Positions 25,685 through 38,952 are shown, counted from the first letter of the stretch. The stretch is DNA of 64,000 nt from Varroa destructor (GCF_002443255.2 NW_019211455.1:34005472-34069471); one strand, 5' to 3'. Notes: a model not told the origin generated them from the sequence alone. A program made the numbers and translations.

Positions 25685-25726
25685 AAAAATTCAAAGTATT
25701 CAAATGACTGAATACTTTAAATTTTT
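25685..25726. repeat. 18-bp hairpin, copy 1
   Basis: The arms at 25685-25702 and 25709-25726 pair with one mismatch over 18 bases around a 6-base loop. The arms are AT-rich (AAAAATTCAAAGTATTCA). It could be a relic of a miniature inverted-repeat transposon or a secondary-structure element. The mirror is at 54285-54326. Confidence 0.7.
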
Positions 25727-28700
25727 AAGGAATTTGAAATACATGGCCTTATATAATACTGTGTACTTAGTGGACTAATGGTGAGCAATAAACTCATTGA
25801 AACAGTCCAAGTTATCACCACATGAAAAAGTGTTCCAACTGAAACATTATTGCCATAGTTGTTGGAGACTAAAATTTGCCTTAATCGTGACAGGCGATAA
25901 CAGACCAATCAAGTCGAAAATCTGTGCTAGACGTTTCTAGCAGCAACCTCCAATGAGAAATACCACTAGAAAGTTCTGTCAATAATCTTGTTAAATAATT
26001 TCCGTTCAAATCCTATTGAATAGCTTGGTTAGGATTAAATACCTAATGTCGTTCAACATTTAGTAGTTTGGAGTTAGTATCGTTATAGGACACCACTAAA
26101 ATCGAAGATGCTGTTACGCCTAACTCCTATGATCCTAACTCCAATCAATTAATAGAGGAATTTTACAACGGAAAACAACTAGCATTGAATATTTTATTAA
26201 CTAAAGCAAGCCATTGTCTTGCTTTATTCTACCTTCTTCTCAGTCGATATCATCCAAATATAAGTAATCTTTTCACGAATAAATCTTACCTCACTCGGAG
26301 TGTTTAACACTTCATCTTCCAAGTGAAACCTTAGGCCTTTGCGGTGCGTATACATCTGCGAATTCGAAAGAAGTTTCCCAAAATTGCAAAATTTGCTTGT
26401 TTTAATTCTCAGAATTGCCTAGTAGGCAGAAAAGAACCTGAAAAGGTCTGGTCAATCGGGCTGGTCAGAAAATTCAAAAAGCTTTTTGCATATCAGAGAC
26501 GATTTTGACCTTACACTTCCGAGAGTAAAATGTAGTAGATGTAGTAAAATGTAAAAGAGAGTAAATGATCTTTATACAAAACATTGTTTAAGGCAGGTTC
26601 ATCTCAGTGCCTAGATTCTGCATACTTGACGATGCACACCTTTATAATGGTAGGAGTATTTTTTCACAACTAACTGAATAAGTGAATAGTAAGTAGATTA
26701 ATCCTTTTTCAAAAGAGGTGTTTTAGTAAAACGTATATTTTTGAATCTATGTTCCGATTATTTTCAACATATTGATTTAACCTGGTGGAAAAAAACGTTT
26801 GAACCCATTGTATGCAATACTCTGGTTAACTCTTTAAAATTTGAATCCTTTCGATAATAGAAGGCTCACTACGTCACGATCTGACGGTAATCTAGATATT
26901 TACTCCGTGAAAAACTTCCTTAAATTGGCTAATATTTGTGGCTAATGTTGGCTAATCAATATTTTCCTTCCTTATACTGATAATCTAGAATTCCAAAGAA
27001 AATCGAAATCAGATTAAAGTTGCTACTTAACCTAAATATATAACCAGACTTGAGATAACTGGAATGTCTATGAATACTTTAGTTAATGATAATGATGGCT
27101 TTACCGTCTAATCTTTTTCGTCACCACAGAATATTTACATAATGGATATGTTCTTCGTGACTACATTACCTCGCTACTGTCCGTAATTAGTACGGAATAG
27201 TGGCATGAAATCCGTACTCATTAAAATATCGGTCTTTAATATGATCAAGTTCGAAAGTTTATGCATCGGTGATAGATGGAGTAGCACCTGAAATTTTCTT
27301 CGGAACGGTTGATGTTTACCAAAGTTACTGTCTAGTATATTTCAATATATGAGATGATTTGCTTCGACCATGGAATCTACTGCTGTGGCTAACTCCAACT
27401 GCACGTTTTACATCTGCGAGTTGCGCCAAAAAATCACGACCGAATGTACAGCGTGTACCGCTTACATTGCGGTAACATACTTTTCTCTTGCACAGTTATC
27501 TAAATCTCTCTGTAACATTTAGTTTAGTGTTAGAGCACATTGAAATGACTCTTTTTAAGAACGATTTTCGTGACTAGGGCTTTAATATTTCGACTAAACG
27601 CAGATACAACGTGATATAACCTTTTTTTGTGTAAGACGCGTAATTTACGTACTAATTTGATATGATTTTTTTTCGGCGATCTTGCCGAATCCAAGCCTTT
27701 GCTTGCACAATGCTATTGAGATGTGAAATTTTTAAAGCTGTCGGCCTTATCAAGCTCCCACAAGAGCGTATCAACGTTCCGATCTCCTTAGGGTGCTCAG
27801 TATGTATTAGGATATATAACCGATAGTATTTTTGAAACTTCTTAGGGACATCGGCGATCGTCAGCACTTTTATTATCATCCTGGTAAATGACTGCCATTT
27901 TTTGTTTAAACTATTATGTCCCAGTGATTATAGAAGCATTGTTGTTTCGGCTGCCAAAGTCTTCGGAGATTGGTACGACCGGAGCAATGTGTTGGCCTTT
28001 CGTAACACCTATAAAGATGAGATATCAAAGTACAATAGTTTCGTGATGACTGCATGCAGCGGTGGGCGGTTTCGGAGAATCACTGTGCGTCCTAGTTCAA
28101 ACAAAAATTTGGCAAAGTAACGATTTTAGCAGGTCTTTACTACTGATACTATGTAACGCGTTACCTACTATTATTATGCTTATTTTATCTAATGGAAAAC
28201 ACGTAAGATTCCATTTCTTAATGGTTCGATTACGTGATGAGGATAGCGCTTATAAGTATCTATACTTTAAAGCAAATTTTTCTGCTATATTCGAGAACGC
28301 TGATGACCTCTGATAGATGTGGCGCCTGTTACTATTGCACTTTGTTTTTCAATGGCCCTTAATTCTCATACGTGCCGATCCTGAAATTAATTTACTTTTT
28401 ATCCTTGTAAAACAGTTTTAAGACTATAACTGACCGCATTCGTCCAAATTTGCGTACATAATTATTCTAACAAGTGTCAAAAACAGTGGGAGCGAACTAA
28501 CATAAAGGTCTATGGCAGAGGCAAATTCGTCAGTACTGGGTCGTAGAAGGTTCCCCGATCAACTCAACTGTCTCTGGTTTATCTACAGCTGTGTTCTTTT
28601 TTGGAAGAAACTGTATTGATATAAAAAAAAAATCAGCTTAATTTATTGATTTTGATCGGATTAATTCTTCTTCCTAGAACTTTAGTAATTAATAGATAAA

Positions 28701-29419
28701 TGGATGAATACTTGAACGCAAATGTCACCAGTCATATTGTTAACAAAGCCAGATTGGCTGGTGGCCAAATCACCGATACAAAAGAGGTTTTCGTTATTAG
28801 TGGTAGCGGTGTAAAACTGTGCCCTACGTTGTGCTCAAACATGGAACGAAAGCAAGGATTAAGCAGGAAGCAGACAACTATATACTCTAAAAAATCGCAA
28901 GAGGTAAAGCCTTATACTAAGAAGGCGCTGACCATATTCTATAGCAATGAACGCGAGCGCGGGGGAAGCAGAACCGCTAGAATGACCGTGGCGGTGCTGC
29001 AGGGCTAAGTGGATCGGATAGTATTGCAGCAAGGATCGCTATATACCGATCGGCATATATATAGATATACCGCAACAAATATATTTGCTATGGTGCGCAC
29101 CAAGAAATTATATTGAGTTCAGGAAGATGCCGTCGCTATATAGGAAAGAGCTGTTAAGCAAACAAATCACATTTGTGAAGCTATTAGTGCGCGGCCATTA
29201 TCGTATACGGAGTGGCACATGTATAAGTTGTTTCTAAAATTATATTTGAATAAGAAAATGTGTCGCAAACACTTTGTTGAAAAGTGTGATTTCATGCCTT
29301 CTCACCTGCTAATAAAATTTGCAAATACATTCCTCGACACTAACAGCATTAACAGCAGACATTTTTTTCTCCTAATTTATGTTGACATTGATAGGGTCAC
29401 CTAGCTCATTGATATTTTC
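25727..29419. other. S2 interior, no supported gene
   Basis: A 102-codon plus-strand frame (28700-29008) begins MDEYLNANVTSHIVNKARLA and is more polar and less AT-driven than its neighbours. I cannot assign it, and no upstream promoter or splice context is clear. A frame at 27652-27879 (minus, 75 codons) and two overlapping plus frames at 27902-28313 are also unassigned. The mirror is at 50592-54284. Confidence 0.4.
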
Positions 29420-29574
29420 CCGTGATAGCCCGTGACGTACTTGTTTGCCTATCTTAGGGATGTGTTGTGTTCTACGTTCGAATCACGTCATAAACACGTT
29501 TTATTTCGTACTGGGGCTAGCCGTCTGATAAAGTGCCTAACGGCGGTATCGGACGCAAAACTCGAAAATAGAGC
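29420..29574 (+). repeat. tRNA-derived SINE, family member 2, copy 1
   Basis: The second member of the family at 12773-12919. It has a weaker A-box region (GATAGCCCGTGACGTA) but an excellent B box, ACGTTCGAATCAC. The blocks TTTCGTACTGGGGCTAGCC, CTAACGGCGGTATCGGACG and AAAACTCGAAAATAGAG then align with member 1 in the same order. The two members retain different halves of the promoter, so both look inactive. The mirror is at 50437-50591. Confidence 0.72.
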
Positions 29575-29689
29575 CAATTGATTTGATTCTATTAATCTAC
29601 TGTAACGTACGCAAAATAATACGATCCACAGTTTTCACTCAAATATATCAATTTTAAATATCGCTATTACATTTTATTCAGTTTGTCTG

Positions 29690-30330
29690 TATTTATTGAT
29701 TGGCATTAAGAAAAACATTTTTAATCTTGAAGTATAACTCAAGTTTTTACCCTTCAAACGGCACTTCTGAGCCGAAAATTTAAAATTAGGTACATGAACG
29801 TACCTTGCATTTTGATTAATTTCATCGAGTACCTTTGATTGGTGTTAAGAAATGACCACTGACGTAGATTTCAATGGAAAAAATGTTACACCAGCAAAAA
29901 AACACAATTTCTAATCTTTTCCACGACGGAGTGTCAGTTTTAGCCATAGATTTATGCATTGCATTTTTACTCAATCCGTCAAAATCATCGGATTGGTGTT
30001 GACGAAATAATACTTTGTATAAGAAAAAAATGTTTTCGATATTTTAGGATTATTCTCACAAAATCTTTTAAAAAATGCTCGGAAAGATAGACTATGACAT
30101 TTGTCGTATAAAATGTTCCAACTTCCTAATTGATACTTGATAGGATTTTGGTCAAAACACGTTTTTATTAAGATCGTCGAGATCTATCGATTGGCTTCGA
30201 TATGAAACCCCCTTACGTGGAACACTATGTCAAATTTTGGCTTCTCGAAACCTTAGAGCATACAGACATGTGTTGAACATTTTTTCCAATGCAAACTCCA
30301 CTACAAATAGTCCAGTTTAGCTCGTAAGAC
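29690..30330 (+). repeat. Degenerate GATTGGTGTTAAGAAAT repeat family, S2 copies
   Basis: Recurrent GATTGG(T/C)(G/T)TTAAGAAA-like starts at about 29699, 29837, 29992 and 30191 give units of 138-199 bp. Units share an ACGTACCTTGCATTTTGATT-like block with the S1 family at 11640-12100. The mirror is at 49681-50321. Confidence 0.55.
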
Positions 30331-30599
30331 TTTTTCATGTATACCAGACATGTATACGAGAAAAACCGCTAAAAACAAACAAAGAATGAGTGACTTGTCC
30401 AAGTTAAAACTATATTCAATGGGATGAGAAACTAAACTTCCCCAAGAATAAATATTGATCCAATAGATTTTAACTTACGTGCAGCTCTATCTCAGATAAT
30501 ACCCTAGCTGTTCACCCAAAATCAACCGATCCGAACATTTAAAGCAATCGATTGGGGTCAGACACATAAAAAGAACAAATAATAGTAATACAACAAAGA

Positions 30600-30881
30600 T
30601 AAGTGATAACAGAGATTAACAACTTTTGCTTGTATGAGGAAACTCTGTTCTGAGACTTGGCCAATGGGGGACTTATATAAGTTTTAACTTTTTTGTATGT
30701 GGAAATGTTGTCCTAAAACATGGCCAAAAAAAACGTTTGTTTTAACCACTTCTTTGTATTTTCATGAAACTTAGCTAGAGCACACTGGTTTAAGTTTTAA
30801 CAACTTTTCTGTGTGAGGGAACTCTATCCTGAGACTTGACCAACGAGAACTTGGGTTTTAGCAAATATATTGCGTGTAAGA
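30600..30881 (+). repeat. Old ~63-bp tandem repeat (satellite 2), S2 end
   Basis: About four to five diverged units with the order TTTTAACAACTTTT, TGTATG/TGTGTG, GGAAACTCT, GAGACTTGGCCAA, then CTTG or TTTA. One unit near 30745-30792 has lost about ten bases. The tract runs smoothly across 30792, so the left copy is the unbroken arrangement at that point. It stops at 30881, where satellite 1 begins in reverse orientation. Confidence 0.75.
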
Positions 30882-31917
30882 CTAATGAGTTTGGCTGCCT
30901 GGTCGTTGTAGAACAGGAGATTCATTTGATACTCGAAGGTCCCAGCAAGTGTGGCCGTTGTATTGTGGCAGAGTAGACAGTCATCTGATACTTGAAAGCC
31001 TCAACGAGTTTGACCGTCTGGCCGTTGTGGCAAAGAAGAGAGTCATCTGGTACTTGAAAGCCTCAACGAGTTTGACCGTCTCGACGTTATGGCAGGAAAG
31101 AGACCTATTTTGTACTTGAAAGCCATAACGAATTTGGCCGTCTGTCCATTGTGGCAAAGAAGAGAGTCATCTGGTACTTGACAGCCCTAAAGAGTTTGGC
31201 CGGCTTGTCATTATGGAACAGGAGATTCATTTGGTACTCGAAGATCCCAGCAAGTGTGGTCGTTGTATTGTGGCAGAATAGACAATCATCTGATACTTAA
31301 AAATCCTGTGACTTTGACCGTCTGGCCGTTGTGGCAAAGAAGAGAGTCATCTGGTACTTGAAAGCCTCAACGAGCTTGACCGTCTCGACGTTATGGCAGG
31401 AAAGAGGCCTATTTTGTACTTGAAAGCCATAACGAATTTGGCCGTCTGCCCATTGTGGCAAAGAAGAGAGTCATCTGATACTTGAAAGCCATAACGACTT
31501 TGGCCGTCTGTCCACTGTGGCAAGGAAGAGAGTGATCTGGTACTTGAAAGCTCTAAAGAGTTTGGTCGTCTGGCCGTTGTGGCAAAGAGGAGAGTCATCT
31601 GGTACTTGAAAGCCCTAATGAGTTTGGCTGCCTGGTCGTTGTAGAACAGGAGATTCACTTGATACTCGAAGGTCCCAGCAAGTGTAGCCGTTGTATTGTG
31701 GCAGAGTAGATAGCCATCTGATACTTAAAAATCCTGTGACTTTGACCCTCTGGCCGTTGTCGCAAAGAAGAGAGTCATCTGGTACTTGAAAGCCTCAACG
31801 AATTTGACCGTCTCGACGTTATGGCAGGAAAGAGACCTATTTTGTACTTGAAAGCCATAACGAATTTGACCGTCTGTCCATTGTGGTAAAGAAGAGAGTC
31901 ATCTGGTACTTGAAAGC
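30882..31917 (-). repeat. Satellite array C, minus-oriented part
   Basis: The same satellite 1 family, reading as the reverse complement. Cleanly spaced monomers of 59-62 bp have starts at 30991, 31053, 31115, 31177, 31237, 31296 and 31357. The type seen at 31053 returns at 31357, a higher-order period of 304 bp or five monomers. Single-base deletions are rare here, as in array A. Confidence 0.95.
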
Positions 31918-34900
31918 TAACGTCGAGACGGCCAAACTCGTTGAGGCTTTCAAGTACCAGATGACTCTCTTCTTTGCCACAACGGCCAAACGGTCAAAGT
32001 CACAGATTTTTAAGTATCAGATGCTGTCTACTCTGCCACATACAACGGCCACACTTGCTGGGACCTTCGAGTACCAAATGAATCTCCTGTTCTACAACGA
32101 CCAGGCAGCCAAACTCATTAGGGCTTTCAAGTACCAGATGACTCTCCTCTTTGCCACAACGGCCAAACGCCAAACTCTTTAGAGCTTTCAAGTACCAGAT
32201 GACTCTCTTCTTTGCCACAATGGACAGACGGCAAATTCGTTATGGCTTTCAAGTAAAAATAGTCTCTTTCCTGCCATAACTCGAGACGGTCAAACTCGTT
32301 GAGGCTTTCAAGTACCAGATGACTCTCTTCTTTGCCACAACGGCCAGACGGTCAAAGTCACAGGATTTTTAAGTATCAGATGCTGTCTACTCTGCCACAA
32401 TACAACGGCCACACTTGTGGGACTTCGAGTACCAAATGAATCTCCTGTTCTACAATGACAAGGCGGCCAAACTCTTTAGGGCTTTCAAGTACCAGATGAC
32501 TCTCTTCTTTGCCACAATGGACAGACGGCCAAATTCGTTATGGCTTTCAAGTACAAAATAGGTCTCTTTCCTGCCATAACGTCGAGACGGCCAAACTCGT
32601 TGAGCTTTCAAGTACCAGATGACTCTCTTCTTTGCCACAACGGCCAAACGGTCAAAGTCACAGGATTTTTAAGTATCAGATGCTGTCTACTCTGCCACAA
32701 TACAACGGCCACACTTGCTGGGACCTTCGAGTACCAAATGAATCTCCTGTTCTACAACGACCAGGCAGCCAAACTCATTAGGGCTTTCAAGTACCAGATG
32801 ACTCTCCTCTTTGCCACAACGGCCAAACGCCAAACTCTTTAGAGCTTTCAAGTACCAGATGACTCTCTTCTTTGCCACAATGGACAGACGGCAAATTCGT
32901 TATGGCTTTCAAGTAAAAATAGGTCTCTTTCCTGCCATAACTCGAGACGGTCAAACTCGTTGAGGCTTTCAAGTACCAGATGACTCTCTTCTTTGCCACA
33001 ACGGCCAGACGGTCAAAGTCACAGGATTTTTAAGTATCAGATGACTGTCTACTCTGCCACAATACAACGGCCACACTTGCTGGGACTTCGAGTACCAAAT
33101 GAATCTCCTGTTCTACAAGACAAGGCGGCCAAACTCTTTAGGGCTTTCAAGTACAGATGACTCTCTTCTTTGCCACAATGGACAGACGGCCAAATTCGTT
33201 ATGGCTTTCAAGTACAAAATAGGTCTCTTTCCTGCCATAACGTCGAGACGGCCAAACTCGTTGAGCTTTCAAGTACCAGATGACTCTCTTCTTTGCCACA
33301 ACGGCCAAACGGTCAAAGTCACAGATTTTTAAGTATCAGATGCTGTCTACTCTGCCACAATACAACGGCCACACTTGCTGGGACCTTCGAGTACCAAATG
33401 AATCTCCTGTTTACACGACCAGGCAGCCAAACCATTAGGGCTTTCAAGTACCAGATGACTCACCTCTTTGCCACAACGGCCAGACGGCCAAACTCTTTAG
33501 GGCTTTCAAGTACCAGATGACTCTCCTCTTTGCCACAACGGCCAGACGGTCAAATTCTTTAGGGCTTTCAAGTACCAGATGACTCTTTTCTTTGCACAAT
33601 GGACAGACGGCCAAATTCGTTAGGCTTTCAAGTACAAAATAGGTCTCTTCCCTGCCATAACGTCGAGACGGTCAAACTCGTTGAGGCTTTCAAGTACCAG
33701 ATGACTCTCTTCTTTGCCACAACGGCAGACGGTCAAATCACAGGATTTTTAAGTATCAGATGCTGTCTACTCTGCCACATACAACGGCCACACTTGTGGG
33801 ACCTTCGAGTACCAAATGAATCTCCTGTTCTACAATGACAAGGCGGCCAAACTCTTTAGGGCTTTCAAGTACCAGATGACTCTCTTCTTTGCCACAATGG
33901 ACAGACGGCCAAATTCGTTATGGCTTTCAAGTACAAAATAGGCCTCTTTCCTGCCATAACGTCGAGACGGTCAAATTCGTTGAGGCTTTCAAGTACCAGA
34001 TGACTCTCTTCTTTGCACAACGGCCAGAGGTCAAAGTCACAGGATTTTTAAGTATCAGATGGCTTCTACTCTGCCACAATACAACGGCACACTTGCTGGG
34101 ACCTTCGAGTATCAAATGAATCTCCTGTTCTACAACGACCAGGCAGCCAAACTCATTAGGGCTTTCAAGTACCAGATGACTCTCCTCTTTGCCACAACGG
34201 CCAGACGCCAAACTCTTTAGAGCTTTCAAGTACCAGATCACTCTCTTCTTTGCCACAGTGACAGACGGCCAAACTCTTTAGGGCTTTCAAGTACCAGATG
34301 ACTCTCTTCTTTGCCACAATGGACAGACGGCCAAATTCGTTATGGCTTTCAAGTACAAAATAGGCCTCTTTCCTGCCATAACGTCGAGACGGTCAAATTC
34401 GTTGAGGCTTTCAAGTACCAGATGACTCTCTTCTTTGCACAACGGCCAGAGGTCAAATCACAGGATTTTTAAGTATCAGATGGCTTCTACTCTGCCACAA
34501 TACAACGGCACACTTGCTGGGACCTTCGAGTATCAAATGAATCTCCTGTTCTACAACGACCAGGCAGCCAAACTCATTAGGGCTTTCAAGTACCAGATGA
34601 CTCTCCTCTTTGCCACAACGGCCAGACGCCAAACTCTTTAGAGCTTTCAAGTACCAGATCACTCTCTTCTTTGCCACAGTGGACAGACGGCCAAACTCTT
34701 TAGGGCTTTCAAGTACCAGATGACTCTCTTCTTTGCCACAATGGACAGACGGCCAAATTCGTTAGGCTTTCAAGTACAAAATAGGTCTCTTTCCTGCCAT
34801 AACGTCGAGACGGTCAAATTCGTTGAGGCTTTCAAGTACCAGATGACTCTCTTCTTTGCACAACGGCCAGACGGTCAAATCACAGGATTTTTAAGTATCA

Positions 34901-37900
34901 GATGGCTTCTACTCTGCCACAATACAACGGCCACACTTGCTGGGACCTTCGAGTACCAAATGAATCTCCTGTTCTACACGACCAGGCAGCCAAACTCATT
35001 AGGGCTTTCAAGTACCAGATGACTCCCTCTTTGCCACAACGGCCAGACGGCCAAATTCTTTAGGGCTTTCAAGTACAGATGACTCTCTTCTTTGCCACAA
35101 TGGACAGACGGCCAAATTCGTTATGGCTTTCAAGACAAATAGGTCTCTTTCCTGCCATAACGTCGAGACGGTCAAACTCGTTGAGGCTTTCAAGTACCAG
35201 ATGACTCTCTTCTTTGCCACAACGGCCAAACGGTCAAATCACAGGATTTTTAAGTATCAGATGCTGTCTACTCTGCCACAATACAACGGCCACACTTGTG
35301 GGACCTTCGAGTACCAAATGAATCTCCTGTTACACGACCAGGCAGCCAAACCATTAGGGCTTTCAAGTACCAGATGACTCACCTCTTTGCCACAACGGCC
35401 AGACGGCCAAACTCTTTAGGGCTTTCAAGTACCAGATGACTCTCCTCTTTGCCACAACGGCCAGACGGCAAATCTTTAGGGCTTTCAAGTACCAGATGAC
35501 TCTTTTCTTTGCACAATGGACAGACGGCCAAATTCGTTATGGCTTTCAAGTACAAAATAGGTCTCTTCCCTGCCATAACGTCGAGACGGTCAAACTCGTT
35601 GAGGCTTTCAAGTACCAGATGACTCTCTTCTTTGCCACAACGGCAGACGGTCAAATCACAGGATTTTTAAGTATCAGATGACTGTCTACTCTGCCACATA
35701 CAACGGCCACACTTGCTGGGACTTCGAGTACCAAATGAATCTCCTGTTCACAAGACAAGGCGGCCAAACTCTTTAGGGCTTTCAAGTACCAGATGACTCT
35801 CTTCTTTGCCACAATGGACAGACGGCCAAATTCGTTATGGCTTTCAAGTACAAAATAGGTCTCTTTCCTGCCATAACGTCGAGACGGCCAAACTCGTTGA
35901 GCTTTCAAGTACCAGATGACTCTCTTCTTTGCCACAACGGCCAAACGGTCAAAGTCACAGATTTTTAAGTATCAGATGACTGTCTACTCTGCCACAATAC
36001 AACGGCCACACTTGCTGGGACCTTCGAGTACCAAATGAATCTCCTGTTACACGACCAGGCGCCAAACCATTAGGGCTTTCAAGTACCAGATGACTCACCT
36101 CTTTGCCACAACGGCCAGACGGCCAAACTCTTTAGGGCTTTCAAGTACCAGATGACTCTCCTCTTTGCCACAACGGCCAGACGGTCAAATTCTTTAGGGC
36201 TTTCAAGTACCAGATGACTCTTTTCTTTGCACAATGGACAGACGGCCAAATTCGTTATGGCTTTCAAGTACAAAATAGGTCTCTTCCCTGCCATAACGTC
36301 GAGACGGTCAAACTCGTTGAGGCTTTCAAGTACCAGATGACTCTCTTCTTTGCCACAACGGCAGACGGTCAAATCACAGGATTTTTAAGTATCAGATGCT
36401 GTCTACTCTGCCACATACAACGGCCACACTTGCTGGGACCTTCGAGTACCAAATGAATCTCCTGTTCTACAATGACAAGGCGGCCAAACTCTTTAGGGCT
36501 TTCAAGTACCAGATGACTCTCTTCTTTGCCACAATGGACAGACGGCCAAATTCGTTATGGCTTTCAAGTACAAAATAGGCCTCTTTCCTGCCATAACGTC
36601 GAGACGGTCAAATTCGTTGAGGCTTTCAAGTACCAGATGACTCTCTTCTTTGCACAACGGCCAGAGGTCAAAGTCACAGGATTTTTAAGTATCAGATGGC
36701 TTCTACTCTGCCACAATACAACGGCACACTTGTGGGACCTTCGAGTATCAAATGAATCTCCTGTTCTACAACGACCAGGCAGCCAAACTCATTAGGGCTT
36801 TCAAGTACCAGATGACTCTCCTCTTTGCCACAACGGCCAGACGCCAAACTCTTTAGAGCTTTCAAGTACCAGATCACTCTCTTCTTTGCCACAGTGACAG
36901 ACGGCCAAATCTTAGGCTTTCAAGTACAGATGACTCTCTTCTTTGCCACAATGGACAGACGGCCAAATTCGTTATGGCTTTCAAGTACAAAATAGGCCTC
37001 TTTCCTGCCATAACGTCGAGACGGTCAAACTCGTTGAGGCTTTCAAGTACCAGATGACTCTCTTCTTTGCCACAACGGCCAGACGGTCAAAGTCACAGGA
37101 TTTTTAAGTATCAGATGACTGTCTACTCTGCCACAATACAACGCCACACTTGCTGGGACTTCGAGTACCAAATGAATCTCCTGTTCCAAATGACAAGCCG
37201 GCCAAACTCTTTAGGGCTTTCAAGTACCAGATGACTCTCTTCTTTGCCACAATGGACAGACGGCCAAATTCGTTATGGCTTTCAAGTACAAAATAGGTCT
37301 CTTTCCTGCCATAACGTCGAGACGGTCAAATTCGTTGAGGCTTTCAAGTACCAGATGACTCTCTTCTTTGCACAACGGCCAGACGGTCAAAGTCACAGGA
37401 TTTTTAAGTATCAGATGGCTTCTACTCTGCCACAATACAACGGCCACACTTGTGGGACTTCGAGTACCAAATGAATCTCCTGTTCTACACGACCAGGCAG
37501 CCAAACTCATTAGGGCTTTCAAGTACCAGATGACTCACCTCTTTGCCACAACGGCCAGACGGCCAAACTCTTTAGGGCTTTCAAGTACAGATGACTCTCT
37601 TCTTTGCCACAATGGACAGACGGCCAAATTGGTTATGGCTTTCAAGCACAAATAGGTCTCTTTCCTGCCATAACGTCGAGAGGTCAACTCGTTGAGGCTT
37701 TCAAGTATCAGATGACTGTCTACTCTGCCACAATACAACGGCCACACTTGTGGGACTTCGAGTATCAAATGAATCTCCTGTTCTACAACGACCAGGCGCC
37801 AAACTCATTAGGGCTTTCAAGTACCAGATGACTCTCCTCTTTGCCACAACGGCCAAACGGCCAAACTCTTTAGAGCTTTCAAGTACCAGATGACTCTCTT

Positions 37901-38952
37901 CTTTGCCACAATGGACAGACGGCAAATTCGTTATGGCTTTCAAGTACAAAATAGGTCTCTTTCCTGCCATAACGTCGAGACGGTCAAACTCGTTGAGGCT
38001 TTCAAGTACCAGATGACTCTCTTCTTTGCCACAACGGCAGACGGTCAAAGTCACAGGATTTTTAAGTATCAGATGCTGTCTACTCTGCCACATACAACGG
38101 CCACACTTGCTGGGACTTCGAGTACCAAATGAATCTCCTGTTCTACAATGACAAGGCGGCCAAACTCTTTAGGGCTTTCAAGTACCAGATGACTCTCTTC
38201 TTTGCCACAATGGACAGACGGCCAAATTCGTTATGGCTTTCAAGTACAAAATAGGCCTCTTTCCTGCCATAACGTCGAGACGGTCAAATTCGTTGAGGCT
38301 TTCAAGTACCAGATGACTCTCTTCTTTGCACAACGGCCAGAGGTCAAATCACAGGATTTTTAAGTATCAGATGGCTTCTACTCTGCCACAATACAACGGC
38401 ACACTTGTGGGACTTCGAGTATCAAATGAATCTCCTGTTCTACAACGACCAGGCAGCCAAACTCATTAGGGCTTTCAAGTACCAGATGACTCTCCTCTTT
38501 GCCACAACGGCCAGACGCCAAACTCTTTAGGCTTTCAAGTACCAGATCACTCTCTTCTTTGCCACAGTGACAGACGGCCAAACTCTTTAGGGCTTTCAAG
38601 TACCAGATGACTCTCTTCTTTGCCACAGTGGACAGACGGCCAAATTCGTTATGGCTTTCAAGTACAAAATAGGTCTCTTTCCTGCCATAACGTCGAGACG
38701 GTCAAACTCGTTGAGGCTTTCAAGTACCAGATGACTCTCTTCTTTGCCACAACGGCCAGACGGTCAAAGTCACAGGATTTTTAAGTATCAGATGCTGTCT
38801 ACTCTGCCACAATACAACGGCCACACTTGTGGGACTTCGAGTACCAAATGAATCTCCTGTTCTACAACGACCAGGCGCCAAACTCATTAGGGCTTTCAAG
38901 TACCAGATGACTCTCCTCTTTGCCACAACGGCCAAACGGCCAAACTCTTTAG
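31918..38952 (+). repeat. Satellite array C, plus-oriented part, about 7 kb
   Basis: Orientation flips at 31917/31918, and the remaining monomers read in the plus sense up to the gap. F-type monomers (CATAACGTCGAGACGG) near 33231, 33651, 33951, 34371, 34795 and 35152 give spacings of about 420, 300, 420, 424 and 357 bp, so higher-order units alternate between five, six and seven monomers. Many single-base deletions are present relative to the minus part. Monomer variants such as CCTGTTCTACAACGACCAGG and ACTTGCTGGGACC distinguish this array from B. Open frames here are repeat artefacts. Confidence 0.96.

Larger units (their letters stand above)
21610..30792 (+). repeat. S2, left arm of a 9.18-kb inverted repeat
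   Basis: Reverse complement of 49220-58401, with a one-base shared position at 49219. Paired positions add to 80011. All ORFs have exact mirror partners. The left end is set by the gap, so the duplicated region may be longer. The right end at 30792 is a real change point, because the left copy continues into more satellite 2 whereas the right copy switches to S1. There is no intact gene; a SINE, older repeats and a Helitron-like promoter region are listed separately. Confidence 0.97.

Noticed and set aside
14539..38952. CRISPR-like array
   Set aside because: The roughly 61-bp units are directly adjacent with no unique spacers, and the setting is eukaryotic.
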